61,678 nucleotides of DNA from Opitutia bacterium (GCA_947452315.1 CANGCX010000007.1:1-61678); one strand, 5' to 3'. Shown: positions 43,022 to 52,370, counted from the first letter of the stretch. Program-made: numbers and translations. The notes: generated by a model from the sequence alone, not told the origin.

Positions 43022-43840
43022 ATGGCCCCGTTAAACGAAGCGCTGAAGGATTTCACGACCGTCATTGTGACGGGCGGATCTTCCGGTATTGGAAAATCTT
43101 TCATCGAACGGTGCTTAGCGTTGAACCCCGCTTTAGTGGTTTGCAACTTATCTCGGCGCGAACCGCAGCTGGATATAAGCTCGATTAAGCTGCGGCATTT
43201 CCCCTGCGACCTCGCTCAGTCCGACGTTTTAAAAGAAAAAGCCGCCGAGGTTGAGGCATTTTTAAAAATAGCTGCGCCCGAGGGCCAGGTGCTGTTGTTG
43301 AACAACAGCGGTTTCGGGGCCTACGGGCATTTTCCGGAGCCCAACATCAGGCACCTTACGGAAATGATTGATTTAAATGTGCGTGCGGTCGTCGAGTTGA
43401 CAGGGCTTTTGCTCCCATTGATTCGAATACGCGGCGGTGTCATCGTGACCGTAGCTTCGACGGCGGCGTTTCAACCGACGGCTTACATGGCGGTGTATGG
43501 CGCGAGTAAGTCTTTTGTCCTGCATTGGAGTTTGGCTCTAAACGAAGAATTGCGCGGCACTGGCGTGCGCGCCTTGGCGTTGTGTCCGGGCCCTACGGCG
43601 ACCGATTTTTTCCGGCGCGCGGGTTTACAGCAGGGCAGTGTCGCAGATAGTCTTAGCATGACGTGCGATGAAGTGGTCACGGCGACGCTTCAAGCCCTTG
43701 CTGCTGGTCGCAGTCTAGTGGTGCCGGGATGGAAGAATAAGATCTCGACGTTTTTTGTTTCTAAATTGTCCAAGCCACTGGCGGCGCGTATTGCGGCGAT
43801 GATCTTAGCTCGTTTTCGGCTTAAAAAGGTGGTAAGGTGA
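43022..43840 (+). CDS. short-chain dehydrogenase/reductase
   Basis: 272 residues, Rossmann-fold oxidoreductase. The cofactor motif VTGGSSGIGKS (about 15-25), LLLNNSGFGAYG with the NNxG-type element, the catalytic Ser in VTVASTAAF, and YGASK giving Tyr and Lys are all present. A C-terminal stretch with hydrophobic helix suggests membrane association. The substrate cannot be told. ATG at 43022 fits the family start; the stop overlaps the start of the RluA-type gene (GTGA), so the two are probably translated together. Confidence 0.9.
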   Translation: MAPLNEALKDFTTVIVTGGSSGIGKSFIERCLALNPALVVCNLSRREPQLDISSIKLRHFPCDLAQSDVLKEKAAEVEAFLKIAAPEGQVLLLNNSGFGAYGHFPEPNIRHLTEMIDLNVRAVVELTGLLLPLIRIRGGVIVTVASTAAFQPTAYMAVYGASKSFVLHWSLALNEELRGTGVRALALCPGPTATDFFRRAGLQQGSVADSLSMTCDEVVTATLQALAAGRSLVVPGWKNKISTFFVSKLSKPLAARIAAMILARFRLKKVVR

Positions 43841-44664
43841 ATTTTGTTCCTCCCGCGGATGGCGGCCAACCAGAATTGAGTTACGATCCGTGGCTTGCTT
43901 GTGCTTGGCCCCGACAGGTCACGACGGGGAAAGTACGGATGATAACGCTCGAGGAGTTTAAATCCTGGGTGATTTATGAGGACAATCGCTTGCTCGTTGT
44001 AAACAAACCTGGCGACGTGGTGTGCCATCCGTCAAAGGCGGGACCTTGGTCGAGTTTGGTCGGAGCTGCACGGGAGTACACGGGCCTGCCGACAATGCAT
44101 TTGGTGTTTCGATTAGATCGCGAGACCAGCGGCGTCGTGGTGCTAGCAAAAGACGCAAAGATGGCGAGCGTGTTGCAGACTGCCATGATGGAACGTAAGG
44201 CAGGTAAAGTTTACCTCGCTGTGATGTCTGGTGCATTGCTAGCGCCCGTTACGGTGAATCAACCGCTCGGTGATGACCGGGCTAGTCCAGTGTTTATCAA
44301 ATCCACGGTCGTTGAGGGCGGACAATCCGCGGTTACGCATTTTACACCTCTGGCGACGGCGGGGGCATTTACCTTAGCTCGGGTTGTAACGGAGACGGGA
44401 CGCAAACACCAGATTCGTGCACACGCGCAGTGGTTGGGACATTCGTTAGTTGGTGACAAAATATACGGGCCGGATGCGCAGCTTTATTTGGACTTTATAA
44501 CCAAAGGTTGGTCATCAGCTTTGGAGGAAAAACTATTGTTGCCTCGTCAGGCCTTGCACTGCGCTGAGATTGATTTGAGCGCCGTGGGTGCGCCGCAAAT
44601 TTTTAAGGCCGAGATGGCGGCGGATATGCAGGGCTTTTGCCTAAATCATGGATTAATTGGGTAG
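43837..44664 (+). CDS. RluA-family pseudouridine synthase
   Basis: 275 residues. Isomerises uridine to pseudouridine in rRNA or tRNA. The active-site motif HLVFRLDRETSGVVVLAKD (about 88-106, catalytic Asp in RLDRETSG) and VTETGRKHQIRAHAQWLGHSLVGDKIYG are typical. No S4 domain is present. The GTG at 43837 overlaps the SDR stop; an ATG at 43939 would drop 34 unconserved residues and remains possible. Its 3' end overlaps the convergent M14-type gene by 62 bases. Confidence 0.88.
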   Translation: MNFVPPADGGQPELSYDPWLACAWPRQVTTGKVRMITLEEFKSWVIYEDNRLLVVNKPGDVVCHPSKAGPWSSLVGAAREYTGLPTMHLVFRLDRETSGVVVLAKDAKMASVLQTAMMERKAGKVYLAVMSGALLAPVTVNQPLGDDRASPVFIKSTVVEGGQSAVTHFTPLATAGAFTLARVVTETGRKHQIRAHAQWLGHSLVGDKIYGPDAQLYLDFITKGWSSALEEKLLLPRQALHCAEIDLSAVGAPQIFKAEMAADMQGFCLNHGLIG

Positions 44665-45460
44665 TGGCGCTCGTGATGGCCGCGCGATGTGCCGTAATTC
44701 GGTGTTCGAGCGGAAAAGCCGACGGCGACTCCAATGTGTAACTGATCGTCGTATGATGGGCGCGCAGATAGATCGCCTCAGGCCATGTTTCCCGCAATAG
44801 CGGGTCGTCGATCGGTCGAATAATGCCGGTCGCCGCGGTCGCGCGACCGTCAATCACCGCAGCTTCATCGATGGGGCAACAGGCTCGCACCGCCCCAAGT
44901 ATCGTTTCAGCGAGGCTGGGGCGCTGGTGTGGATTTAATTCGTAGAGATAGTAGCCGGTGGACTCCCAGTCTTCATGAACGCAGAGCGTGAGGTGGAAAA
45001 GCGGTTGGCGTTGAAGCCAGCGTATGTGCGCGCGCGTCTCGGTGGCCTGGATGTCAAGAAAGTCGCGATTGAGATCCAGGCCTATGGCATTCTCACGCGT
45101 GCCGCGGACTAGTCCGGTAGGGTTCAAAATCGGACATATAAACCACGTCGCGCGTTCATCGAAAAATCCGGTTTCAAGCAGCTTGAGCAGCGTTAGTGGC
45201 GGGGCCGGTTCGTCTCCGTGCATGCCTGCGGAAATGTAAATGCGCGGACGTGGACCAGGAGCTCGCTTGGTCAGAGCGATTAAGGGGAATCCGTCGATTT
45301 CACCATACTGCTCAACACGGAAGCCAGCCGTTTGACCGGTAGCACGGAAGCGTCTAGCGATATCATTTGGATCAAACGGAGTGGCTTTGACAGTAGACAC
45401 GTGCTGCTTCTTGCTGACCGTTTTAACGAAGCACAAGCCGCAATCTTTTTCTCTGATCAT
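44603..45460 (-). CDS. M14-type zinc carboxypeptidase-like protein
   Basis: 285 residues. Zinc-peptidase signatures of the M14/AstE-like clan: [16 protein letters not shown] (His and Glu ligands), [22 protein letters not shown] (Arg and Asn of the S1' site), and [13 protein letters not shown] as probable third His. It resembles murein peptide amidase MpaA and M14 carboxypeptidases; the exact substrate is unknown. The start is doubtful: ATG at 45460 makes it overlap the gltX ATG (45459) on the other strand; a GTG at 45400 is the alternative. Its 3' end overlaps the RluA-type gene by 62 bases. Confidence 0.75.
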   Translation of the reverse strand: MIREKDCGLCFVKTVSKKQHVSTVKATPFDPNDIARRFRATGQTAGFRVEQYGEIDGFPLIALTKRAPGPRPRIYISAGMHGDEPAPPLTLLKLLETGFFDERATWFICPILNPTGLVRGTRENAIGLDLNRDFLDIQATETRAHIRWLQRQPLFHLTLCVHEDWESTGYYLYELNPHQRPSLAETILGAVRACCPIDEAAVIDGRATAATGIIRPIDDPLLRETWPEAIYLRAHHTTISYTLESPSAFPLEHRITAHRAAITSATTQLIHDLGKSPAYPPPSRP

Positions 45461-46832
45461 GTCACAAGTTCGCGTTCGGTTCGCCCCCAGTCCTACGGGT
45501 TTTTTCCATATCGGTAGCGCCCGCACGGCTTTGTTTAATTGGCTTTATGCGCGCCATACTGGCGGCGTTTTTATTCTACGCATCGAAGACACCGATAAGG
45601 AGCGCAACAGCGAACAGTTCCTGAATGTGATCTATGATTCGCTGCGCTGGCTGGGTCTGAATTGGGACGAAGGCCCGCTAGTTGGCGGTGCTTTTGGTCC
45701 TTATCGCCAGAGCGAACGCGCGTCGGTTTACTCGGAGTATTTACAAAAACTCAAAACAGCTGGACGCACTTACGAGAAAGACGGCGCCGTGTGGTTCAAG
45801 CTGCTCGGTGAGCGCTATGAAGTTTACGACGAGCATCGCAAAAAGACGGTCACAAAGGTGAAAGTGGCTCCGACGGCCATCGAAGATCAAATCCGTGGTC
45901 ACGTGGAGCGTCTCGAGGATGAAGACTTTGTTATTGTCCGTTCGGATGGAAATCCGGTGTTTCACTTCGTGAATGTCGTCGACGACATCGCTATGCAAAT
46001 CACGCACGTGATTCGTGGTGAAGATCACCTGTCCAACACCAGTAAACACGTCGAATTGTTCAAGGCCTTCGGTGCGCCCGTGCCGGCGTTTGCTCACATT
46101 CCGCTAATTCTTAAGCAAAATGGCCCTGGGAAAATGTCGAAACGTGACCAAGGCGCTTTGATCGAGGAATATCAAAAGCGGGGCTTTTTGCCTGAGGCTT
46201 TGGTTAACTTTTTGTGTCTGCTTGGTTGGAACCCGAAGGATGATCGCGAGAAAATGCTGATCTCGGACGTGATAGAATTGTTTGATTTGCCTGGGGTTAA
46301 TCAGAGCAACGCGCGTTTCGACGAGAAGAAACTAGCGCACATGAACATGGCTTACTTGCTTGCTTTGCCGACGGAGCGATTTGTCGCTGAGGCGAAGCTT
46401 TTTTTCCAAAAACATCCCGCTGGCGTGGCTGCACTTGCGCAACCGGAGGTTTTCCGTGAGGTGATGTTGCTTGCTCAGCCGAAGATTAAAGGTTTTGAGG
46501 AGTTGCCGGCTTACACGGGCTATTTTTTTAACGAGGACTTTGTGCTCGATCCCAAGGTTAAAGATAAAGTCATGGCTAAACCTGAAGCAAAGACACGACT
46601 CGGTGAATTGATCGCTGCACTGCCTTCGATGGATTTATCTAACGATAGTGCCATTGAAGAAGCCATTAAGCACTTAGCCACGAGCAACAGCCTTGGCTTC
46701 GGCGATTATCAGGCCGTGGCGCGACTCGCGGTCTCAGGCACTAACGCTGGCCCCAGTATCACCAGTATTTTCCGGGTGCTGGGAAGAACTCGCGTTGAGC
46801 AACGCCTTTCGAGGCTACTGGCGCTCTCATGA
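45459..46832 (+). CDS. gltX: glutamate-tRNA ligase
   Basis: Charges tRNA-Glu with glutamate; class I synthetase, 457 residues. The HIGH-type motif [18 protein letters not shown] (about 9-26), [13 protein letters not shown], and the KMSKRDQG loop (near 225-232) are present. The anticodon-binding C-terminal helices follow. The ATG at 45459 matches family N-termini ([13 protein letters not shown]); a frame open from 45381 would add 26 residues and is not used. glnS is also present, so glutamine charging need not rely on mischarged tRNA. Confidence 0.95.
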   Translation: MSQVRVRFAPSPTGFFHIGSARTALFNWLYARHTGGVFILRIEDTDKERNSEQFLNVIYDSLRWLGLNWDEGPLVGGAFGPYRQSERASVYSEYLQKLKTAGRTYEKDGAVWFKLLGERYEVYDEHRKKTVTKVKVAPTAIEDQIRGHVERLEDEDFVIVRSDGNPVFHFVNVVDDIAMQITHVIRGEDHLSNTSKHVELFKAFGAPVPAFAHIPLILKQNGPGKMSKRDQGALIEEYQKRGFLPEALVNFLCLLGWNPKDDREKMLISDVIELFDLPGVNQSNARFDEKKLAHMNMAYLLALPTERFVAEAKLFFQKHPAGVAALAQPEVFREVMLLAQPKIKGFEELPAYTGYFFNEDFVLDPKVKDKVMAKPEAKTRLGELIAALPSMDLSNDSAIEEAIKHLATSNSLGFGDYQAVARLAVSGTNAGPSITSIFRVLGRTRVEQRLSRLLALS

Positions 46833-46841
46833 GCTTGTGAA

Positions 46842-48998
46842 TTATTTCTCGGTGCGGGTGATCTCCGCTGTGCCGAAGCCGACAGTGATCGTTTTAACGC
46901 CTACCGTGTAGGAAACCGTGGGCGTCGAACCGTGGGTATCGAGTTTGAACTCGATGGGCTGGCGCGCTGAATTCAGCTCGCCGGGATAAAAGACGGCGGC
47001 GATGAGATTTTCTTCCTGGGGCGCTTTGATCAAAGTACTGAAATAAGGGGCCCAAGACAGCGAGGCGTCCTGCGTAACGGGTAAATCTGGTTGGCGGCCC
47101 TCTGTGAGCGTGAAATCTCCAGCAAAGAGCGCCTGCATGGTCATCGTGCTATTGCGCGCACGTGCGGTGGGGGCTTCAGCGGTGGCGTAGCGGTGTTCGC
47201 CGTTTTTGGTTGGAGTCGACGCACGTTTTGTAGAGCTGGCTCGAGCGCGAGGGGCTTCCGCTGCAGTAGTATTTTCAGCGGCCGCGCGAAGCAGTACGTG
47301 ATTATCTTTGATCGTCGCTTCCACTCCTGTGTGGAAGCGTACTTCGATATTGGCACCGATGGCGCAACGAACGCGATCGAGTACGACGACGATGTTATTT
47401 GCTTTGTCCAAGACGATGGATCGCTGCCACTGTTTTAGCTCTTTGCCGGGATAGGCGCGGGTTGGGTCCATGCTAACAGCGGCGAAAGAGGGGGCGGATT
47501 GGTAGTGCGTGATTTTGCCGCCGATGTCTGATTGCCATGGTTGGTCTTTGAGTTTGGCGCAGATTTGTTCCTCGCCGTTGACCATGACTACGTTGTGGCC
47601 GGAGGTCCGGGCTTGGAGATAATCCCAGCGTAAAGCACCGAAATATTGTTCGTCGTAGGGTGTGCGGGGGACTTCGCCGACGAAGGTCAGGTTATGCCAA
47701 GTTAAGTTAAACGTGCCGATGTCGAGGTGCCCATGGTGCGGGTCGTCGTTCATGCCGGCTTTAGTCGCGATGGTTACTGATTCGGGCGTGAAATCCCGGC
47801 GCAGAAAAGCCCAGTCGATACTCGGGAAATATTTGGAGGCTTCAGTCGGCGCTTGGGCGACAATGGTGGTCGCCGGCCAGAGTAGGTCGAAAATGCTACC
47901 TTGGGATCGCACAAAGGTTTTGGCGTACCAAGCGGCCTGAGGGTCACCGCTTTCTTGGGCCATTTTATTAATCACGTAGGACTCACCTACGGGATTGCCG
48001 GAGCCGTCCCCGAAGCCACCGGTAAGACCAAAGAGACCAAAGTCCACAGGATGAGGATAAAGACTGCGATGCTGGAAGAGATTCACCTTCCCGCCGCTCG
48101 CGCGTTTGATTGCGTCAATTAAGCGCAGGCTCTCGCCGACACCGTAGGCCCAATAGCCGCGGCCTTCCTGCCAAGCTCCGTCGTTGCCGACGTGTTCGAG
48201 CATGTTCCAGACACCTTCATACGAGCGGGCAATGACGTCGGTGAGATGCGGTTCTTCTTCTAGTAGGGTCAAGGCGGCGAGACCCAGGCCGGTATGGCAG
48301 ATACCCGACCAGTTGCATTTGTAGGCGGAGGCCCACCAGAAATACTCATAATTACCGCGGACGCGGGTGATGGCTTTTTCCAACAGAGCGCCGCGGATGC
48401 GGTCGCGTTGGGGCTTTGTGAGGGCGGAGTGAAGCCAATCGTAGATGTAGGCCAAGCGTTGGCTCGTAGCGCTAGCGGTGATATCGTACGAGAAAACGAC
48501 TTGGTCGTCTTTGGCGCCGTAGGGCCAGACTCGCGGATAAATCACATCAAAGGAATGGGCGGTTTGAATCCAAGATTCTTGTGCACAGACGATATTGGCG
48601 TGTTCAAAAGCTTTTCCTACGTAAGCCGTGTCGCCAGTCATTTGGTAGAGAAAGGCCAATGTAAATGCGGCCTCGAGATGTTCAGACACGTAGCGGCGGT
48701 AATCGTCGGCACCTACATAGCGGGTGTGGATGATCCGCGGCGGGGCTTCGCGCTCGGCGGTGGCGTGGAGCAAACGTCGCCCTTCAAGAAGGAGTCGTGC
48801 AAAGGTCTCGGCGGATTTTGGATCATTTTTGATCCGCGCTAGCATGGCAGGCTTTTCCTCGGCGCTGAAAATCAGGTAAGGATGTTGTCGTGGATTTTGT
48901 GCTATCAGGGCCGCAAGTGCTTTGAAATCCGGAGTCGCTGCGCCGAGCATAGATGCGGAGGCGACTAAGAGAGAAAAATAGAGACGAATAGCGTGCAT
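46842..48998 (-). CDS. exported heparinase II/III-like polysaccharide lyase
   Basis: 718 residues. Signal peptide about 1-21 (ending LGAATP). An alpha/alpha-toroid region (about 60-380) is followed by the heparinase II/III-like C-terminal beta domain (from about 410: GHLDIGTFNLTW, with HGHLD as the family motif, then the DRVRC segment near 560). The lyases of this family cut uronate-containing polysaccharides; the substrate here is unknown. A low-complexity Ala/Arg/Thr-rich insert of about 45 residues (near 580-625), with two related EAPRARA/EAPTARA units, interrupts the C-terminal sheet. No other polysaccharide-use gene lies adjacent. Confidence 0.85.
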   Translation of the reverse strand: MHAIRLYFSLLVASASMLGAATPDFKALAALIAQNPRQHPYLIFSAEEKPAMLARIKNDPKSAETFARLLLEGRRLLHATAEREAPPRIIHTRYVGADDYRRYVSEHLEAAFTLAFLYQMTGDTAYVGKAFEHANIVCAQESWIQTAHSFDVIYPRVWPYGAKDDQVVFSYDITASATSQRLAYIYDWLHSALTKPQRDRIRGALLEKAITRVRGNYEYFWWASAYKCNWSGICHTGLGLAALTLLEEEPHLTDVIARSYEGVWNMLEHVGNDGAWQEGRGYWAYGVGESLRLIDAIKRASGGKVNLFQHRSLYPHPVDFGLFGLTGGFGDGSGNPVGESYVINKMAQESGDPQAAWYAKTFVRSQGSIFDLLWPATTIVAQAPTEASKYFPSIDWAFLRRDFTPESVTIATKAGMNDDPHHGHLDIGTFNLTWHNLTFVGEVPRTPYDEQYFGALRWDYLQARTSGHNVVMVNGEEQICAKLKDQPWQSDIGGKITHYQSAPSFAAVSMDPTRAYPGKELKQWQRSIVLDKANNIVVVLDRVRCAIGANIEVRFHTGVEATIKDNHVLLRAAAENTTAAEAPRARASSTKRASTPTKNGEHRYATAEAPTARARNSTMTMQALFAGDFTLTEGRQPDLPVTQDASLSWAPYFSTLIKAPQEENLIAAVFYPGELNSARQPIEFKLDTHGSTPTVSYTVGVKTITVGFGTAEITRTEK

Positions 48999-49060
48999 GG
49001 TTGGGTTTGTCGGGGTTGACGAGAGCTTGCCGTAGAAGATGCGATCGCAAGCGCAGAATT

Positions 49061-49093
49061 AAAAATAAAAACCCGCGCTTGGTTGGCGCGGGT
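49061..49093 (-). terminator. Rho-independent terminator of glnS
   Basis: ACCCGCGC (49071-49078), 7-base loop, GCGCGGGT (49086-49093); on the minus strand a T-rich run follows (49070-49061). About 33 bases after the glnS stop. Confidence 0.85.
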
Positions 49094-49125
49094 CAAGTGT
49101 TGCGATGGTAAGCGAGAGCTCGTAG

Positions 49126-50925
49126 TTATTTTTGACCGGGCGGCTTACCAGCCCAAGCATCGCGTAAGGTAATCGTGCGGTTGAACACGAGCCGTCCAGA
49201 CGTGTGGTCTTTGGCGTCGGGCGCGAAGTATCCGAGACGTTCGAATTGAAAGCTCTCGCCCAATTTTGCGCCGGCGAGTGCGGGCTCGAGTTTCGCGGTG
49301 ACGATTTCTAGTGAGTGCGGATTTACGTGTTGGAGAAAATCGTCGCTCGCCCCCGGTTCAGGCACGGTAAATAGGCGATCGTAGAGGCGAACTTCTGCGT
49401 CGATGGCCTGCGACGCGCTGACCCAGTGGATGGTTCCTTTCACTTTTTTGTCGGAGTTGGGTTGGCCAGAACGCGTGGAAAGATCGGCGGTGCAACGCAG
49501 CTCGGTGATGTGGCCGGCTGAATCTTTTACGATCTCGTCGAGCTTGATAATGCACGCGTATTTGAGACGCACTTCGCCGCCTGGCTTGAGTCGGAAGTAT
49601 TTAGGCGGGGGCACCTCGGCGAAATCTTCGCTCTCGATGTAGACTTCGCGGGTAAGAGCGAGTGGGCGAGTTGTGGGTGTTTCGTCTTGCGGATTGTTGG
49701 TGGCCTCACAGGCGACAGACTCGCTGGCGGCTATGTTTGTGAGCACCAATTTGATCGGCTTTAAGACGGCAAGGCGACGATGGGCTAGGGTGTTAAGTTC
49801 GTTGCGAATGGCATTTTCAAAGACCGCGACCTCAGTAAGAGAATCGAATTTGGTCACTCCGAGGCCGGTGACAAAATTGCGAATGGCACTGGCCGGGATG
49901 CCCCGCCGACGCAGCCCGGATAGCGTGGGCATGCGCGGGTCGTCCCAACCAGCGACAATTTTTTCCTGCACTAGATGGAGGAGTTTGCGCTTGGAGACCA
50001 GGGTGTAGCCGAGGTTGAGCTTGGCGAATTCGTATTGGTGCGGTAGAGCGCGTGGTAGATCTAGGGAACCGAGAAGCCAATCGTAGAGGGGGCGATGATC
50101 AACGAATTCCAGCGTGCAGATACTGTGCGTGATCCCTTCCAGGTAATCACTCAGGCAGTGCGCGTAGTCGTAAAGTGGGTATATACACCAAGCGTCGCCG
50201 GCGTGGTGGTGCGGTACGTGCCTAATGCGGTAAAGTAAGGGGTCGCGCAGCCAAAGGTTGGGCGCAGTCATGTCAATTTTAGCGCGCAATGAGCGGGCTC
50301 CGTTGGGGTACTCGCCGGCCTTCATGCGGCGGAAAAGATCTAAGTTTTCAGCGACGCTACGTGAGCGGAATGGGCTTTCGCGCCCGGGTTGATCCGGCGA
50401 GCCGCGATAGCTTTCTGTGTCTTCGGGGCTGAGGTCGCAAACGTAGGCTTTTCCTTTTTGAATCAATTCGAGTGCATAATTGTAAAGTTGCTCGAAGTAA
50501 TCGGATGCAAAAAACGCTTCGGATTGAGCGCCGGGTGAGGCGGGCGCGAGGTAGAAATCGGGCCGGCCTTGGGAGGTGACCGAGGTAGGTTTTGCGCCTT
50601 TGGCTTTGAATCCGAGTTGGGCGTCGGCCCAACCGGCGATCAGCCACAAGACATCGGTAGTAATGGAATCTACATACTCGACGTCTTCTTTGACTGGATT
50701 GGTGTCATCGAAGCGCAAGTTGCACTGGCCATTATTTTCTCGGGCAATGCCAAAATTAAGGCAGATGGACTTCGCGTGGCCGAGGTGGAGGTAGCCGTTG
50801 GGCTCGGGCGGGAAACGCGTGACGATCTTTGGATAGCGTTTTTCAGCGACGTGGCCGGCGACGATATCTCGAACGAAATCGCTCGGTGTCGGAGGCGTGT
50901 CAGGCGCAGTGTTCTCAGCGGTCAT
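49126..50925 (-). CDS. glnS: glutamine-tRNA ligase
   Basis: Charges tRNA-Gln with glutamine; class I synthetase. 599 residues, about 45 more than E. coli GlnS. PPEPNGYLHLGHAKSI (about 40-55) holds the HIGH motif and LVSKRKLLHLV the KMSKS motif. The anticodon-binding beta-barrel domains follow, with an extra Thr/Asn-rich stretch near residue 400-425 (ESVACEATNNPQDET) and a short hydrophilic tail. ATG at 50925. Presence of both gltX and glnS argues that direct glutamine charging is used. Confidence 0.96.
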   Translation of the reverse strand: MTAENTAPDTPPTPSDFVRDIVAGHVAEKRYPKIVTRFPPEPNGYLHLGHAKSICLNFGIARENNGQCNLRFDDTNPVKEDVEYVDSITTDVLWLIAGWADAQLGFKAKGAKPTSVTSQGRPDFYLAPASPGAQSEAFFASDYFEQLYNYALELIQKGKAYVCDLSPEDTESYRGSPDQPGRESPFRSRSVAENLDLFRRMKAGEYPNGARSLRAKIDMTAPNLWLRDPLLYRIRHVPHHHAGDAWCIYPLYDYAHCLSDYLEGITHSICTLEFVDHRPLYDWLLGSLDLPRALPHQYEFAKLNLGYTLVSKRKLLHLVQEKIVAGWDDPRMPTLSGLRRRGIPASAIRNFVTGLGVTKFDSLTEVAVFENAIRNELNTLAHRRLAVLKPIKLVLTNIAASESVACEATNNPQDETPTTRPLALTREVYIESEDFAEVPPPKYFRLKPGGEVRLKYACIIKLDEIVKDSAGHITELRCTADLSTRSGQPNSDKKVKGTIHWVSASQAIDAEVRLYDRLFTVPEPGASDDFLQHVNPHSLEIVTAKLEPALAGAKLGESFQFERLGYFAPDAKDHTSGRLVFNRTITLRDAWAGKPPGQK

Positions 50926-51027
50926 AGATGGTTACTTTAAGACGAGTCCCGTAGCGAATCAACGTCACAGTTAGAGGCGCGGGCTTGACGCACAGAAGAC
51001 CGGTACGCTTCATGGCGACTCGGTCCT

Positions 51028-51102
51028 GCGAGCGTAGCACAATGGATAGTGTAGTAGCCTCCGAAGCTATTGATCTGGGTTCGATTCCCAGCGCTCGCAC
51101 CA
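51028..51102 (+). tRNA. tRNA-Arg (anticodon CCG)
   Basis: Cloverleaf by inspection: acceptor stem 51028-51034 / 51092-51098 (7 perfect pairs), D arm GCAC/GTGT, anticodon stem GTAGC/GCTAT around the loop CTCCGAA giving anticodon CCG (reads CGG), variable loop 5 bases, T arm CTGGG/CCCAG with TTCGATT loop, encoded CCA end. 75 bases. It ends 6 bases before the convergent dedA stop. Confidence 0.95.
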
Positions 51103-51108
51103 GCTTTT

Positions 51109-51771
51109 TTACTTAGCTGTTTTTTTGTTTTCACGCCAGCCGCGCCAGAATTCCACAATAATGGGTACGATGGAGAGGAAAATGATCACGAGGATCACGA
51201 GCTTGAAGTTCTTCTGCACGAAAGGTTGGTTGCCGAACCCAAAACCCGTGTAGATGAAAAAATAAATCCAGACGAAGCCGCCGATCGCATTGTAGGCGAT
51301 AAAACGCGAATAGGTCATCTGACCTGCTCCTGCCACAAAAGGTACGAAGGTGCGTACGATAGGTACAAAGCGGGCGAGGATGATTGCGCGACCGCCGTAT
51401 TTTTCAAAAAACGCATGCGCGCGTTCTAGATGTTTTTTACGCAGCAAAATAGAATCCTCGCGCTTGAAGACCGCGGGGCCGATCTTCGCGCCGATCCAGT
51501 AATTTAATGTGTCACCGATGAAGGCGGCCACAAAAAGCATTAGCGCCATAACATGCACGTTGAGACCAGTCTCGGGTTTGGCGCAAAAGGCACCGGCTGC
51601 GAAGAGTAAGGAATCGCCAGGTAAAAACGGGGTCACGACCAGTCCCGTTTCCGCAAAAATGATCAAAAATAACAGCCCATATGTCCAAAGACCATAGCTG
51701 GCGATGATCTCGGCGAGGTGCTTGTCGATATGAAGAATGAAATCGATGAGCTTTTTAATGAGGTCGAGCAT
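51109..51771 (-). CDS. DedA-family membrane protein
   Basis: 220 residues; DedA/VTT-domain membrane protein, which in bacteria supports membrane lipid balance and has been linked to undecaprenyl-phosphate or phospholipid flipping. Several hydrophobic segments are visible, with the family motif FAETGLVVTPFLPGDSLLFAAG near residue 45-65 and a GGRAIILARFVPIVRTFVPFVAGAGQM stretch (near 125-150) with the conserved Arg pair. ATG at 51771 preferred over a TTG at 51810. Its stop abuts the tRNA-Arg gene. Confidence 0.94.
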   Translation of the reverse strand: MLDLIKKLIDFILHIDKHLAEIIASYGLWTYGLLFLIIFAETGLVVTPFLPGDSLLFAAGAFCAKPETGLNVHVMALMLFVAAFIGDTLNYWIGAKIGPAVFKREDSILLRKKHLERAHAFFEKYGGRAIILARFVPIVRTFVPFVAGAGQMTYSRFIAYNAIGGFVWIYFFIYTGFGFGNQPFVQKNFKLVILVIIFLSIVPIIVEFWRGWRENKKTAK

Positions 51772-51807
51772 GGCTGGCTGGGGGCTTTGGCGGATGAAAG
51801 ATGGATA

Positions 51808-51839
51808 CAAAAAAGGCAGGCAGCGGAAAACTGCCTGCC
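51808..51839 (-). terminator. Rho-independent terminator of the small basic protein gene
   Basis: GGCAGGCAG (51815-51823), loop of 7, CTGCCTGCC (51831-51839); on the minus strand a T tract follows (51814-51809). It is 21 bases after the stop of the small basic protein. Confidence 0.92.
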
Positions 51840-51860
51840 CATAATTAAAAAGACGTAAGA

Positions 51861-52016
51861 TTAGACGTCAGGCTTGGTCTTGCGGAGGCCGGCGACGCGA
51901 TCGCCCGCTTTCCACTGGCCGCGCTTCTTGAGCAAGTCGACGCGCTCGAAGCGCTTCAAGACGTTGCGTTTAACGACGAGGCCATTGGAGCCTTGGAGAC
52001 TTTTATGTTGTGACAT
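51861..52016 (-). CDS. small basic protein of the Verrucomicrobia/Chlamydiae type
   Basis: 51 residues, very rich in Lys and Arg. It starts MSQHKSLQGSNGLVVKRN, continues VLKRFERVDLLKKRGQW and ends LRKTKPDV. It matches my recollection of the small basic protein family (TIGR04137) found across Chlamydiae and Verrucomicrobia; the conserved elements are the N-terminal S-KS--G--GLV--RNVL--ER pattern and a K--GRW/GQWK-GD segment. Function is not known to me; a ribosome or RNA-binding role is suggested by composition. It has its own good terminator, consistent with strong independent expression. Confidence 0.85.
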   Translation of the reverse strand: MSQHKSLQGSNGLVVKRNVLKRFERVDLLKKRGQWKAGDRVAGLRKTKPDV

Positions 52017-52052
52017 GGTGCTTAAAATTGAGGGTTACAACGAATCAAAGGG

Positions 52053-52370
52053 TCAACTCTGAGGGTTATTCCGGGCCCATGACAAGTATTTTTCTGACAC
52101 ATGGCCGGCTTCGATGACGATCCACTCGGGTGTCGTGTATGGGTGTAGAGCGAGCATCTGGCTTTCAAGCGCTGAGACCTGCTTCTCTAAGCACTTTAAG
52201 ACCAACCGAAACTCTTGGCTATGCTCTATTTTTGATTCCCATCGATACACCGAGGTGATGGGCCCTTCGATTTGGACACATACGGCCAGTCCAGCGGCGA
52301 TGGCGGCGTCGGCAAGACGCTCAGCATCTGCACGGGTGGGTACGCTGGTCCAAGCTAACATTAACATCAT
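52053..52370 (-). CDS. cutA: CutA-like divalent-cation tolerance protein
   Basis: 105 residues, trimeric CutA fold. TSVPTRADAERLADAAIAAGLAVCVQIEGPITSVYRWESKIEHSQEFRLVLKC covers the conserved core, and LHPYTTPEWIVIEAGHVSEKYLSWA the C-terminal part. CutA is a small cytoplasmic protein of uncertain function, first tied to copper tolerance. Start at 52370 (two adjacent ATG codons); a longer frame to 52403 adds 11 unconserved residues. Confidence 0.93.
   Translation of the reverse strand: MMLMLAWTSVPTRADAERLADAAIAAGLAVCVQIEGPITSVYRWESKIEHSQEFRLVLKCLEKQVSALESQMLALHPYTTPEWIVIEAGHVSEKYLSWARNNPQS

Noticed and set aside
42836-43840. Longer SDR starting inside hpf
   Set aside because: The extra 62 residues are the reverse of hpf and lack any Rossmann resemblance; the family start is at 43022.
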